From Brachybacterium sacelli (GTDB taxonomy: Bacteria > Actinomycetota > Actinomycetes > Actinomycetales > Dermabacteraceae), in NCBI RefSeq assembly GCF_017876545.1, contig NZ_JAGIOD010000001.1:1488001-1552000 (forward strand): a stretch of 64,000 nucleotides of DNA, read 5' to 3'. How positions within the stretch are numbered: the first letter of the stretch is position 1; every line of letters begins with the position of its first letter. Shown here piece by piece: positions 1-8,183 of the stretch. A program made the translations under genes and the position numbers. The notes under the pieces were generated by a model, which was not told the origin of the DNA, ran no database searches, and saw only the letters and a list, made by a program, of their open reading frames with translations.

Positions 1-126
1 GAGCTGCACGTGTGGCCGCTGCGCACGATCGAGCACATGCGCCGGGCCGTGGCACTGGGCGCCGACGGCACCACCTCGGATGATCCGGCGACCGCCCAGC
101 AGTGGCTGCGCGAGGTCGGCCCCTGA
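1..126 (+). CDS. Glycerophosphodiester phosphodiesterase, C-terminal end (partial)
   Basis: The first 41 codons are an open frame entering from outside the window and ending in TGA at 124-126. The peptide (ELHVWPLRTIEHMRR, then ALGADGTTSDDP) matches the last barrel strand and helix of the GDPD family, where a Trp-containing strand is followed by a 'G-x-DG-x-x-(T/S)D-x-P' segment. The family hydrolyses glycerophosphodiesters to glycerol-3-phosphate and an alcohol. The catalytic His/Glu residues lie upstream and cannot be seen. Another TIM-barrel phosphodiesterase is possible. Confidence 0.6.
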   Translation, partial: ELHVWPLRTIEHMRRAVALGADGTTSDDPATAQQWLREVGP

Positions 127-138
127 AAGCTTTCCAGG

Positions 139-167
139 GGTGCACATATGCGGCGTTAACATGCACC
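139..167. promoter_or_regulatory. Inverted repeat overlapping the start of the SorC-type regulator gene
   Basis: GGTGCA (139-144) and TGCACC (162-167) are perfect inverted arms 17 bp apart, so their centres are about two helical turns apart. The right arm ends one base before the GTG start at 169. Such placement would suit autoregulation by the SorC/DeoR-type protein encoded downstream. No binding data exist, and short arms can occur by chance. Confidence 0.35.
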
Positions 168-168
168 T

Positions 169-1107
169 GTGAGCGCATCGTTGTCCCTGGACCAGCAGAT
201 TCTCCACGTCTACGTCGCCGTGCAGAACCTCGCCCATGGCCGCACGGTCAACGAGATCGCTGCGGAGATCGGGAAGTCGCGCTTCGTGACCGCCCGTATG
301 GTCCGACGGGCTCGCGATCTCGGCCTCATCGAAGTGCGGGCGACGGTGGAGGACCCGATCGACGTCGAGCTCTCCACGCGGCTCGCCCAGAGCTATGGCC
401 TTCAGTCCGCCCTCGTCGTGGCCTCCCGGTCCGCTCAGGTGCTCGAGGTGCGCAGGGCGATCGCCTCCATCACGGCGCGGTACCTCCAGGACACGGTGGT
501 CGAGGACGACGTCCTCGGCTTCACCCCGGGCCGGACGCTCGTGCTCGCCTCCCGGGCGGTCCCGTCACTGCCCTGGGCCGATGTGGTGCAGCTGACGGGG
601 GTGGGCTGGTCCCGTCTGGAGGACGGCGTCGAGGTGATCTCGAACATCGGCCGTGCCACCGGGGGCGCCACCTACCCGCTGTACGTGCCGATCCTCATCG
701 ACCCGGAGGCCCGGCCGATCCTCAGGCATCCGGTGATCAAGGAAGCGATGGGGCGGTTCCGCCACGCCACCAAGGCGTTCCTCACCATCGGCGGCTGGCC
801 GGATTCCTCGCTGCTGGCGCAGATCCTCACGGAGAGCGGGGAACGGGAGGCGTTCGAGGCGCGCGGCGTGGTGGCCGAGATCGGCACCAATCTGCTCGAC
901 ATCGACGGGAACTCCGTCAGCGGCCTCGAGAACCGATTCATCGGCATCTCGGAGAAGGATCTGCTCGACGTGCCGCTGCGGGTCGCGATCGGTGGCGGGG
1001 CAGGCAAGGAGCGCGCGGTCCTGGCCACCCTGCGCTCCGGGCTGGCCCACGTGGTCATCACCGATGTCCGCTCCGCCGAGCTGGCCCTGGTGGCGCAGGA
1101 GGGGTGA
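169..1107 (+). CDS. SorC/DeoR-type sugar-binding transcriptional regulator
   Basis: 312 aa. The N-terminal ~60 residues form a sigma-70 region 4-like helix-turn-helix (EIAAEIGKSRFVTARMVRRA). The rest is the SorC C-terminal phosphosugar-binding domain, with the family's 'GxTL', 'VVQLTGVGW' and late 'RVAIGGGAGK' segments. The family binds phosphorylated sugars as effectors. The GTG start has no Shine-Dalgarno sequence and directly follows an inverted repeat, so a leaderless or autoregulated start is likely. It lies 61 bp before the promoter of the LacI-headed ABC operon but has no obvious target of its own; the target may lie left of the window. Confidence 0.85.
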   Translation: MSASLSLDQQILHVYVAVQNLAHGRTVNEIAAEIGKSRFVTARMVRRARDLGLIEVRATVEDPIDVELSTRLAQSYGLQSALVVASRSAQVLEVRRAIASITARYLQDTVVEDDVLGFTPGRTLVLASRAVPSLPWADVVQLTGVGWSRLEDGVEVISNIGRATGGATYPLYVPILIDPEARPILRHPVIKEAMGRFRHATKAFLTIGGWPDSSLLAQILTESGEREAFEARGVVAEIGTNLLDIDGNSVSGLENRFIGISEKDLLDVPLRVAIGGGAGKERAVLATLRSGLAHVVITDVRSAELALVAQEG

Positions 1108-1167
1108 CGGCGCAGGCGGCGGGGTATTGCGTGCCGTCTGTGGATCCGACCTTTCTGCATGTGGTCC

Positions 1168-1196
1168 TTGTCACACCCGGCGAGGCGTCGTAGTGT
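1168..1196 (+). promoter_or_regulatory. Sigma-70 promoter of the LacI / ABC / nucleoside hydrolase operon
   Basis: TTGTCA (1168-1173), 17 bp, then TAGTGT (1191-1196), a good vegetative-type promoter. Transcription would start near 1203, and the LacI-type palindrome at 1213-1226 lies just downstream, a typical repression position. A half-site TCTACGCG sits at 1200-1207. Confidence 0.6.
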
Positions 1197-1212
1197 CGGT
1201 CTACGCGCAGCG

Positions 1213-1226
1213 TCTACGCGAGTAGA
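1213..1226. promoter_or_regulatory. LacI-family operator TCTACGCGAGTAGA
   Basis: Perfect 5-bp arms TCTAC/GTAGA around GCGA. On the opposite strand this reads TCTACTCGCGTAGA, identical to the site at 60759-60772 in front of the second LacI-headed ABC operon. Location just after the predicted transcription start supports repression by the LacI protein encoded next. Confidence 0.65.
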
Positions 1227-1265
1227 TGCGAGGGGCGAGCACAATCGCTATCGAGGAAGTGGCCC

Positions 1266-2381
1266 ATGTCCAGAGCCCTCAGGGCTACAGACGATCATGA
1301 TGTCCCCCAGGGGCCTGCGGAACCCGACCTTGCCTCCGGTCGTCCCGTCCGTGGCGCGCGGAGGGTGACTCGCGCCGACGTGGCCCTCGCTGCAGGGACG
1401 TCCACTGCCGTGGTCAGTTATGTGCTCAATGACGGTCCTCGGCCGGTCGCTCCCGCGACGCGGCGCCGGGTGCTCGAGGCGGTTGCGGCCACGGGGTACA
1501 GACCGGACAGCATCGCCAGGGCTCTCGCGTCGGGAGCAACGCGGACACTCGGACTCATCGTCCCGGACCTGTCCAACCCCTTCTTCACCGCGCTGGGCCA
1601 CTCCTTGGAGGACGTGGCCTCGAATGTCGGGCTGGTCTTCCTGCTCGGCGATTCCGCCGAGGATGCGGTGCGCCAAGAGGATCTCATCCAGAGCTTCATC
1701 AGCCGTCGTGTCGACGGCCTGGTCGTGGTGCCGGTCGACGAGGAGACCGAACTGTCCTCCGCGCGGGATGCCGGAATCCCTGTCGTACTGCTCGATCGGA
1801 CTCTGGCGGAACCCGAGATCAGCACCGTCGGCATCGACAACGTGGAAGCTGCCCGCGTCGCCACCGAGCACCTCATCGGCCATGGGCGTACGGACATCGG
1901 CCTGGTGAGCGGACCGAGCTCCCTCGTCACTGCCGAAGCTCGTGCACAGGGTTGGGAGGTCGCTCTTCGCAGCGCCGGACTCCCGGTGGATCCCCGCCGG
2001 GTGCATCGCACCGGGTTCGACCGTCGGGGCGGCTACCTCGCCGGCCTCGAGCTGTTCTCTTCGGACGTCCCCGTCGACGCGGTGTTCGTCGCGAGCGAGC
2101 AGCAAGCCGTCGGCCTTCTCCGTGCTGCCCATGAGAGGGGCACTCGGGTACCCACTGATACCGCAGTGGTGGCTGTCGACGGCACCGAGGCCTCGGAATA
2201 CTGCGTGCCGTCGCTGTCGACCATCTCGCAACGGTTCGACGAACTCGCTTCCCACGCACTCGAGTTGGTCCGGGTCCCGCGGAGTCGGGCACGCAGCATA
2301 GTCTGCGATTTCGATCTCGTCCGTCGCGCTTCGTGCGGGTGCACAGAAGCCACCTCCGACCAGGGAGGTTCCGACCGATGA
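1266..2381 (+). CDS. LacI-family transcriptional repressor of the first ABC / nucleoside hydrolase operon
   Basis: 371 aa. The HTH begins near residue 34 (VTRADVALAAGTSTAVVSYV) with the LacI hinge after it, and the periplasmic-binding-protein-like effector domain runs to the end, closing with the usual 'RRxSCGC'. The ATG at 1266 has GAGGAAG upstream, giving a ~33-residue N-terminal extension; the internal GTG at 1365 is a less favoured start. It is the first gene of its operon and its TGA overlaps the next ATG (ATGA). The HTH is almost identical to that of the LacI protein at the right end of the window, and both have the same operator, so cross-regulation is likely (inference). Confidence 0.9.
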   Translation: MSRALRATDDHDVPQGPAEPDLASGRPVRGARRVTRADVALAAGTSTAVVSYVLNDGPRPVAPATRRRVLEAVAATGYRPDSIARALASGATRTLGLIVPDLSNPFFTALGHSLEDVASNVGLVFLLGDSAEDAVRQEDLIQSFISRRVDGLVVVPVDEETELSSARDAGIPVVLLDRTLAEPEISTVGIDNVEAARVATEHLIGHGRTDIGLVSGPSSLVTAEARAQGWEVALRSAGLPVDPRRVHRTGFDRRGGYLAGLELFSSDVPVDAVFVASEQQAVGLLRAAHERGTRVPTDTAVVAVDGTEASEYCVPSLSTISQRFDELASHALELVRVPRSRARSIVCDFDLVRRASCGCTEATSDQGGSDR

Positions 2382-3682
2382 CCATTGGCCGCAGGACAGT
2401 GCTCGCAGCGCCCCTCGCGGCGACAGGTCTGCTCGCCGGGTGCTCCTCAGGGGCCGGCGACGAGAACACGCTGACCTTCCTGAACGCCCACAGCGGTGCC
2501 TACGACAACGTCGTCGAGGCCTTCGAGGACGCGCACCCCGGAGTGCGCATCGAGCTCCAGAGCGTTCCCTTCGAGCAGCTGGTCGAACAGATCCAGGCGC
2601 GCCTGGCATCCGGCGACTCGAGCATCGACGTGATGTCGGTGGACCCTCCGCGCCTCGCCGGGATGGTGGAGCAGGGATTCCTGACCGATGAGTCTGCGCA
2701 CGTGGACGCCATGCGCGAGAACGCGAGCGACGTCGGCATCAACTCGATCACGGCGCAGGACCGTCAGTGGGCCTACCCCCTGTGGACCAGCGACAACTTC
2801 CTCTTCTATCACCGGGGCGTGCTGGAGGCCGCAGGCGTGGACCTGCCCGGACGCTCCTCGGAGGACCGACTCACCTGGGAGCAGGTCCTGGACGTGGCAC
2901 GAGCGATGATCGACGGTGGGCAGACTCGTTACGGCCTCGCGATGGATCAGGTCAACCGGTACTACGCCGTGCAGCCGATGATCGAGTCCTTCGGCGCGAG
3001 CCCGGGACTCGTAGGCGAGGACAGCCTCTCTCCAGCCGTCGACGCGCCCGAGTGGATCGCCTTCGGGCAGTGGTACGCAGATCTCTTCGCCTCCGGTGTG
3101 ATGCCCCGCGGAGTCGACCCCGCGCAGATGGTGGACCTGTTCCGCTCGGGACAGTCGGCTTTCCTGCTCGGCGGCGCCTCGGGCATCGGGGAGCTCGCCG
3201 AGGGGGACTTCGCCTCCGCCTGGGACATGGCGCCCCATCCGTACTTCGAGGACGGTCCGATCGTCACTCCCACCGACTCCTGGGCCATCGGTATCAGCTC
3301 GTTCAGCACGAAGCAGGACCTCGCCCGAGAGTTCGTGCAGTTCGCGACCCTCGACCCGGAAGGGGCGCGCCTCTCCTCGAGCATCCTGAGCCTTCCGCCC
3401 GTGAACCCGACCGCCTTCGAGTTCTACGTGGAGGACCTCACCGCCCTCGCGCCCCATCAGACGAAGGGCTTCGCTGAGCTCTTCCGGACGGACAGCGACG
3501 AATACGCCCGCCACCGCCCGACGAGCGTGGGCTACGTGCAGTTCGAGAACACGATGAACGACGCCTTCACCGACCTGAGCACCGGCGCGGACGTCACTCG
3601 GGTCCTGACCGATGCACAGCAGACGCTCGAGCGACAACTCGCACGGCAACGAGAGCTCGCCAAGAGCGACGACAACCGCTGA
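2378..3682 (+). CDS. ABC transporter solute-binding lipoprotein (CUT1-type, family 1)
   Basis: 434 aa from the ATG at 2378, chosen because GGGAGG lies nine bases upstream and the start makes an ATGA overlap with the LacI gene. The N-terminus is a lipoprotein signal ending in LLAGC (Cys22), preceded by twin Arg (GRRTVL). The body is a type-1 extracellular sugar-binding fold. It would capture the ligand outside the membrane and deliver it to the two permeases downstream. Ligand unknown; the co-encoded nucleoside hydrolase points to a nucleoside-like compound rather than a plain sugar (inference). Confidence 0.88.
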   Translation: MTIGRRTVLAAPLAATGLLAGCSSGAGDENTLTFLNAHSGAYDNVVEAFEDAHPGVRIELQSVPFEQLVEQIQARLASGDSSIDVMSVDPPRLAGMVEQGFLTDESAHVDAMRENASDVGINSITAQDRQWAYPLWTSDNFLFYHRGVLEAAGVDLPGRSSEDRLTWEQVLDVARAMIDGGQTRYGLAMDQVNRYYAVQPMIESFGASPGLVGEDSLSPAVDAPEWIAFGQWYADLFASGVMPRGVDPAQMVDLFRSGQSAFLLGGASGIGELAEGDFASAWDMAPHPYFEDGPIVTPTDSWAIGISSFSTKQDLAREFVQFATLDPEGARLSSSILSLPPVNPTAFEFYVEDLTALAPHQTKGFAELFRTDSDEYARHRPTSVGYVQFENTMNDAFTDLSTGADVTRVLTDAQQTLERQLARQRELAKSDDNR

Positions 3683-3696
3683 GCGAAGGAGCTCCC

Positions 3697-4593
3697 ATGT
3701 CCACGAACACCTCGGTGACGGGCGCCGTCCGTGCCGCGACCCGGCGCCGGCGGGCCGCTCGGAGATGGCGGGCCGCGATCCCGTTCCTGCTTCCCGCGAT
3801 CGTCCTCCTGCTGTTGCTCCGCGTCGTGCCCACCATCCAGGCATTCGGTGAGGCCGTGCCGCTGGGCAGCGAACGCTCCCCGCTGTCCAACTTCGCCTAC
3901 ATCTTCAGCGACCCGTCGTTCTGGAACTCGGTCCGGGTGACGCTGCTGTTCGCCGTCGTCATCAATCCGCTGCAGATCGCTCTGGCCCTCGGCCTCGCGG
4001 TGCTCCTGACGCGACAGTTGCCCCTCGCAGGTCTCTGGCGCACTCTGCTGCTGCTGCCGATCGCGGTACCGCAGGTCGTCTCGGCGATCGTGTGGCTGGT
4101 CCTGCTCCGGCCCGACGGTCCTCTCAACGGCATCGCCACGGCGCTCGGGCTCCCGTCGGTCCCCTGGCTCACCGAACCCGGCTGGTCCCTGGGGTCGGTC
4201 ATCATCGTGTGCTCGTGGGTGGGCGTCGGCTACTGGATGACGTTCCTGGTGACCGGGATCCGGGAGATCCCGGAGTCTCTTTACGAAGCGTCCGCGATCG
4301 ACGGGGCGGGACCTTGGCGCCAGTTCTGGAACATCACGATCCCCGGATTGCACAGACCGCTCCTGTTCGTCCTCGTCGCGGACACCGTCTCCAACTTCCT
4401 CGTCTTCGCTCCAGTCCGCGTCCTCACCCAGGGCGGACCGCAAGGCAGCACCGACCTGATCATGTACAACATCTCCGAACGTGCGTACGCGTTCGGAGAC
4501 ACGCAAGCCGCGTCCGCGGCGACGATCGTGCTCATCGTCATCGTGGTCGCCGTCGTCGCCGTCCAGTTCCGCCTGCTCCCGGGGAACGAGTGA
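3697..4593 (+). CDS. ABC transporter permease, MalF-type
   Basis: 298 aa integral membrane protein with about six hydrophobic helices. The cytoplasmic EAA loop 'EASAIDGAGPWRQFWNITIPGL' region is present (EAA-x3-G-x9-I-x-LP class). AAGGAG lies just before the ATG. It belongs to the CUT1 carbohydrate-uptake family and should pair with the following permease. No ATPase gene is nearby, as is usual for actinobacterial CUT1 systems that share an MsmK-like ATPase encoded elsewhere. Confidence 0.88.
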   Translation: MSTNTSVTGAVRAATRRRRAARRWRAAIPFLLPAIVLLLLLRVVPTIQAFGEAVPLGSERSPLSNFAYIFSDPSFWNSVRVTLLFAVVINPLQIALALGLAVLLTRQLPLAGLWRTLLLLPIAVPQVVSAIVWLVLLRPDGPLNGIATALGLPSVPWLTEPGWSLGSVIIVCSWVGVGYWMTFLVTGIREIPESLYEASAIDGAGPWRQFWNITIPGLHRPLLFVLVADTVSNFLVFAPVRVLTQGGPQGSTDLIMYNISERAYAFGDTQAASAATIVLIVIVVAVVAVQFRLLPGNE

Positions 4594-4595
4594 TC

Positions 4596-5447
4596 ATGAC
4601 CGACTTCGCCACCACTCGCGAACGCCGCACGGGCCGGCGGTCGCTGCTCATCGCGATCCCCGTCGCCCTCGTCTCGATCGCCCCGCTGCTGTGGGCGGTG
4701 ATCTCCTCCGTGCGTCCCGGGGAGGACGTGTTCCGCTACCTCTCGCCGATCAGCTGGCGCACGGTCGTCCCCGAGAACTTCACCCTGTCCAACTACCTCG
4801 AGGTCCTGTCCGGGTCGTTCTCGCTCGCGCTGCTGAATTCCGTGGTCGTCGCCTTCTTCAGTGTGACCTTGGGACTCGGAGTCGCCGCTCTGGCAGCCTT
4901 CGCGCTCGCGTGCCTCGACTTCCCGGGGCGCTCTGTCGTCTTCGCCGTCATGGTGGTCTCGTTCCTGGTGCCGTTCGAGGCGATCGCCATCCCTCTGTCC
5001 ACGACCTTCCGTGACCTGGGCCTGTCGAACACGTATGCGGGCCTGGTCCTCCCGGCTCTCGGCAACGGATTGTCGATCTTCCTGCTGCGTCAGTTCTTCC
5101 TGGGTATCCCCGCCTCCCTCGGCGAGGCTGCACGCCTCGACGGCCTGAGCTGGTTCGGGGTGTTCCGCAGGATCTACCTCCCGCTCTCGCGCGGGCCGCT
5201 GATCGGCGCCGGCCTCATCCTGTTCGTCTTCCAGTGGCAGTCCTTCCTGTGGCCGCTCCTGGTCGCCCCCGCGCCGGACGTCCGCGTCGCTCCGGTCGCG
5301 ATCGCCGACTTCGCCCAGGAGACCGGGGTCGACTTCGGCCAGATGTTCGCCGCCGCGATCCTCACGGCCGTCATCCCCCTCCTCCTGCTGCTGTTCTTCC
5401 AGCGCCACTTCACCGGATCCGCCTCGACCTCAGGGAGCAAAGAATGA
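4596..5447 (+). CDS. ABC transporter permease, MalG-type
   Basis: 283 aa with about six membrane helices and the EAA loop (GEAARLDGLSWFGVFRRIYL). Two starts are possible: GTG at 4590, overlapping the previous stop, or ATG at 4596; the ATG gives the better spacing from GGGGAA. The stop overlaps the ATG of the nucleoside hydrolase gene (5444). It forms the transmembrane channel with the preceding permease. Confidence 0.87.
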   Translation: MTDFATTRERRTGRRSLLIAIPVALVSIAPLLWAVISSVRPGEDVFRYLSPISWRTVVPENFTLSNYLEVLSGSFSLALLNSVVVAFFSVTLGLGVAALAAFALACLDFPGRSVVFAVMVVSFLVPFEAIAIPLSTTFRDLGLSNTYAGLVLPALGNGLSIFLLRQFFLGIPASLGEAARLDGLSWFGVFRRIYLPLSRGPLIGAGLILFVFQWQSFLWPLLVAPAPDVRVAPVAIADFAQETGVDFGQMFAAAILTAVIPLLLLLFFQRHFTGSASTSGSKE

Positions 5448-6475
5448 CCCCCACGACCACCACCGACCGCGTCATCCTGGATTGCGACCCCGGTAACGGA
5501 GTGCCGGCCACCGATATCGACGACGGTCTCGCCCTGGGCCTGCTGCTGGCGTCCCCACGGATCCGCGTGGAGGCGGTCACGATCGTCACCGGCAACACCC
5601 ACCGCGACGTCGGCTACCGGGTGGCCCGGACGATGCTCGAGGACATCGGGGTCGACATCCCGGTCCACGCCGGCTCCGCCGAAGCGCTCGTCGAGCCGTC
5701 CGGACCCTGGGCGATCCGACGTGAGGAGAACAGAGCCTCCGAGGAGGCGGCGGCCCTGTGGGACGGCGTCGATCAACCGAGGAACTTCGAGCCGGCGCAC
5801 CGGTACGACGCCGCGGCGGAGATCGTGCGTCGCATCAGCGCGGAGCCCGGGGAGATCACGCTCGTGGCCGTGGGCCCGCTGACGAACATCGCCCATGCGC
5901 TGCAGCTTCGCCCGGAGATCGCGCGCGAGGCGAAGCGCATCGTCATCATGGGAGGGGCGTTCGATGTCCCCGGTTTTCTGCAGGAGCTCAACTTCGGCAT
6001 CGACCCGGAGGCCGCGCGAATCGTCCTGTCCAGCGGCGCGGACATCACCCTCGTCCCGCTCGACGTGACGATCCGTACGACGCTGACTCTCGAGGACATC
6101 GCCCGGCTGCGCAAGGTGCGGACGCCTCTGGCGCAGTACCTCTCCGCCACGACGGAGCCCTGGATCCGGTACTGCGAGATGGCGCGCGACCTGCCCGGCT
6201 GTCGCTTGCACGATCCGTTGGCCGCGGCCTTCCTCCTCGAGCCGGGACTGGTGAGGACCGAGAGCTGCTCGGTCGACGTGCAGTTGGGGGGAATCGTGCG
6301 TTCGCGACCGGTTCGGTGGAACGCGGACGAGGTCAAGCTGGCGACGGGCATCGCGCTCCCGGAGACGCCGGAGATCTCGGTCGTGGTCGACGTGGACAAC
6401 GCCCGTCTCGTCGACCTGCTCCTGGACGTGCTGTCCCAGGACGATGCGGCCCTCCACCGCGCAGCGGATCGGTGA
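5444..6475 (+). CDS. Nucleoside hydrolase (inosine-uridine preferring family)
   Basis: 343 aa, the normal length for the family that hydrolyses the N-glycosidic bond of ribonucleosides to ribose and base using a Ca2+ held by an N-terminal aspartate cluster. The cluster is split: D13-C-D15-P-G is followed by an eight-residue loop (NGVPATDI) before D26-D27, where the classical motif is a continuous DxDxGxDD. The 'VGPLTNIAHAL' strand and a late 'HDPLAAAFLL' (His/Asp) are also present. No signal peptide, so it is cytoplasmic and would act on the compound brought in by the ABC transporter encoded just upstream. Confidence 0.87.
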   Translation: MTPTTTTDRVILDCDPGNGVPATDIDDGLALGLLLASPRIRVEAVTIVTGNTHRDVGYRVARTMLEDIGVDIPVHAGSAEALVEPSGPWAIRREENRASEEAAALWDGVDQPRNFEPAHRYDAAAEIVRRISAEPGEITLVAVGPLTNIAHALQLRPEIAREAKRIVIMGGAFDVPGFLQELNFGIDPEAARIVLSSGADITLVPLDVTIRTTLTLEDIARLRKVRTPLAQYLSATTEPWIRYCEMARDLPGCRLHDPLAAAFLLEPGLVRTESCSVDVQLGGIVRSRPVRWNADEVKLATGIALPETPEISVVVDVDNARLVDLLLDVLSQDDAALHRAADR

Positions 6476-6820
6476 ATCTCGCCGAGCCGCCGGTCCGCGG
6501 GGTCCCGGCGCCGGGCTGAGCGGTTCGGGCTCCGTGCGGGCAACTGGCCCCCTGAGCCGCGGTGCCCGTGCTCGGGAAATTCCGGCTCCGACCATTCCTC
6601 CACACGACACGCCGCAGGTCTTCGCCGGATCTGCGCACCGGTCGTGAAGGTCGGCACGAGGGCCCGGCCGAACCCGCTTTCCCAGGTGATATCGCATTAC
6701 AGTGCGGACTCGGCACGGTGGTGACCGACGGCGGAGGCGAGGCGAGCGCTCGCGAGCGCTGCTCCGGGTCCCACAGCGCCGATCAGTTGGCAGTGATCCG
6801 GCCGTTCGTGAGGAGTCTCC
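6476..6820 (+). other. Intergenic region without a gene (345 bp)
   Basis: No coding region is supported. It starts with GC-rich dyads (e.g. CCCGGCGCCGGG near 6505) that could act in termination but have no T-run. A weak -10-like TACAGT lies at 6698-6703, without a convincing -35. GAGGAG precedes the next ATG. Confidence 0.4.
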
Positions 6821-7792
6821 ATGGAGTCCGCCCCGCCTTCGCAGGCACCGTCCCCGGACGTCCAGCCCGCGCCAGCGCCCGTGCCGGCTCGCTCACCCGG
6901 GTGGCGCGGACTGGTGGTGATCGGTCTCGCGGTGGTGATGCTCGCGCTGATCGTGAGCAACTGGGTCCCGGGCGTGGTGGGAACCATCGGCTCGGTCCTG
7001 CTTCCCTGGCTGGTGATCCCGCTCGTCCTCACCCTGGTCATCGCGCTGTGGACGGCGCGTCGCAGCGCGGCAGCGCTGTTGGTCCCGGCGCTGGTCTGGG
7101 GCGTGGCGATGGCTCCGGCCCTGCCGCACCCTGGCCCGGATGCGGGGGACGAGTCGATGGTCGTCATCGCGCAGAACGTGCGCGCCGAATCCGGGACGGC
7201 CGCCGAGTCCGCCCGGGCCGCCGTCGAGGCCGGTGCGGCGGTCATCGCCCTCACGGAGCTCGACGCCGACAGTCGTGATGCGGCGCGCGCAGCCCTCGAT
7301 GAGGCCTACCCGTACCAGTACGGGGTCGGGACGGAGGGGGTCTGGAGCCAATATCCGCTCGGGGAGGGAGAGCCGCTCTCACTGGGGCTGGGGTGGAAGC
7401 GGGCCGCGCGCGTCACCGTCGAGGCCCCCGCCGGGGACGTCGCGCTGTACCTGGTGCACGCCGCGTCCGTGCGCCTCGGTGAGCAGGAGGGCCGCGACAC
7501 CATGCTCTCCGAGGTCGCCGACGTGGTCGCCGCGGATTCCTCGGAGCGGATCCTCGTGGTCGGGGATTTCAACGCCGCCCCCACGGATCCCGCGCTGCGC
7601 CCGCTGCGCGCCGCTGCGGACTGGGTGCGGCCGACGGGGATCTCGCCGGGGTTCACCTGGCCCGCGGAGGCGCCCGTCGCCCGGATCGACCACGTCTTCG
7701 TCAGCGGTCTCGACGTCACCTCCGCGACCTCCTTCCGGGCCGGCCAGAGCGACCACCTCGCGACGAGGACGGCCCTGACCTTCCCGGCGTGA
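6821..7792 (+). CDS. Membrane-anchored endonuclease/exonuclease/phosphatase (EEP) family protein
   Basis: 323 aa. A Pro-rich cytoplasmic N-terminus is followed by three membrane helices (about residues 27-95) and then an EEP domain outside the membrane. EEP signatures seen are 'VIAQNVRAE' (Asn), 'ALTELDAD' (metal-binding Glu), 'VVGDFNAAP' (Asp/Asn) and the final 'RIDHVFVS' and 'QSDHLATR' (catalytic Asp/His). The family cleaves phosphodiester or phosphomonoester bonds in DNA, inositol phosphates or sphingolipids; the substrate cannot be told from sequence. GAGGAG lies six bases before the ATG. It is outside the preceding operon. Confidence 0.8.
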   Translation: MESAPPSQAPSPDVQPAPAPVPARSPGWRGLVVIGLAVVMLALIVSNWVPGVVGTIGSVLLPWLVIPLVLTLVIALWTARRSAAALLVPALVWGVAMAPALPHPGPDAGDESMVVIAQNVRAESGTAAESARAAVEAGAAVIALTELDADSRDAARAALDEAYPYQYGVGTEGVWSQYPLGEGEPLSLGLGWKRAARVTVEAPAGDVALYLVHAASVRLGEQEGRDTMLSEVADVVAADSSERILVVGDFNAAPTDPALRPLRAAADWVRPTGISPGFTWPAEAPVARIDHVFVSGLDVTSATSFRAGQSDHLATRTALTFPA

Positions 7793-7858
7793 GGTGCCGC
7801 GCGGAGGTGGGGTCCGGGAGCGCTGTGTGAGGCGGCTGCCCGTGAGCAGAGCGCGATG

Positions 7859-8120
7859 CGGGACTGCCGGCGTGACGTCGTGAAAGGTACCGCGATTGTG
7901 GAACTTTCTGCGTCGCGGGGTGGGGTGCGCGGGGCCGCGGGTGCTCGGTCACGGGCTGCCTGCGCGACGTCGTGAAAGGTGCCGAGATACTGGAACCTTC
8001 TGCGTCGCGGGGTGGGGTGCGAGGGGCTGGGGGCGCTCAGTCACGGGCTGTCGGCGCCACGTCGTGAAAGGTGCCGCGATCGTGGAACCTTTTGCGTCGT
8101 GGAGTGGGGTGCGCCGGGCC
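7859..8120. repeat. Tandem array of a 92-bp unit (about 2.8 copies), each with a long imperfect palindrome
   Basis: The sequence GTCGTGAAAGGT recurs at about 7877, 7969 and 8061, an exact 92-bp period. Each copy contains a ~40-bp imperfect dyad (AAAGGTnCC ... GGAACcTTt) centred on CGAT(C/T)G. The array fills the gap between the convergent EEP and ribokinase genes (7793-8183), and no gene is supported there. It resembles intergenic hairpin repeats of the REP type or a bidirectional terminator. The third copy loses similarity after about 8120, where a short GTGGAGAGGGGTG direct repeat follows. Confidence 0.8.
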
Positions 8121-8183
8121 GCGGAGAGGGGTGCCGAGTCGTGGAGAGGGGTGTGCGTCGAGGCCCGGAGCGGGGTGTTCGCC

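Noticed and set aside
7859..8120. CRISPR-like array
   Set aside because: The repeats are contiguous 92-bp tandem units without unique spacers, and no cas gene is present.
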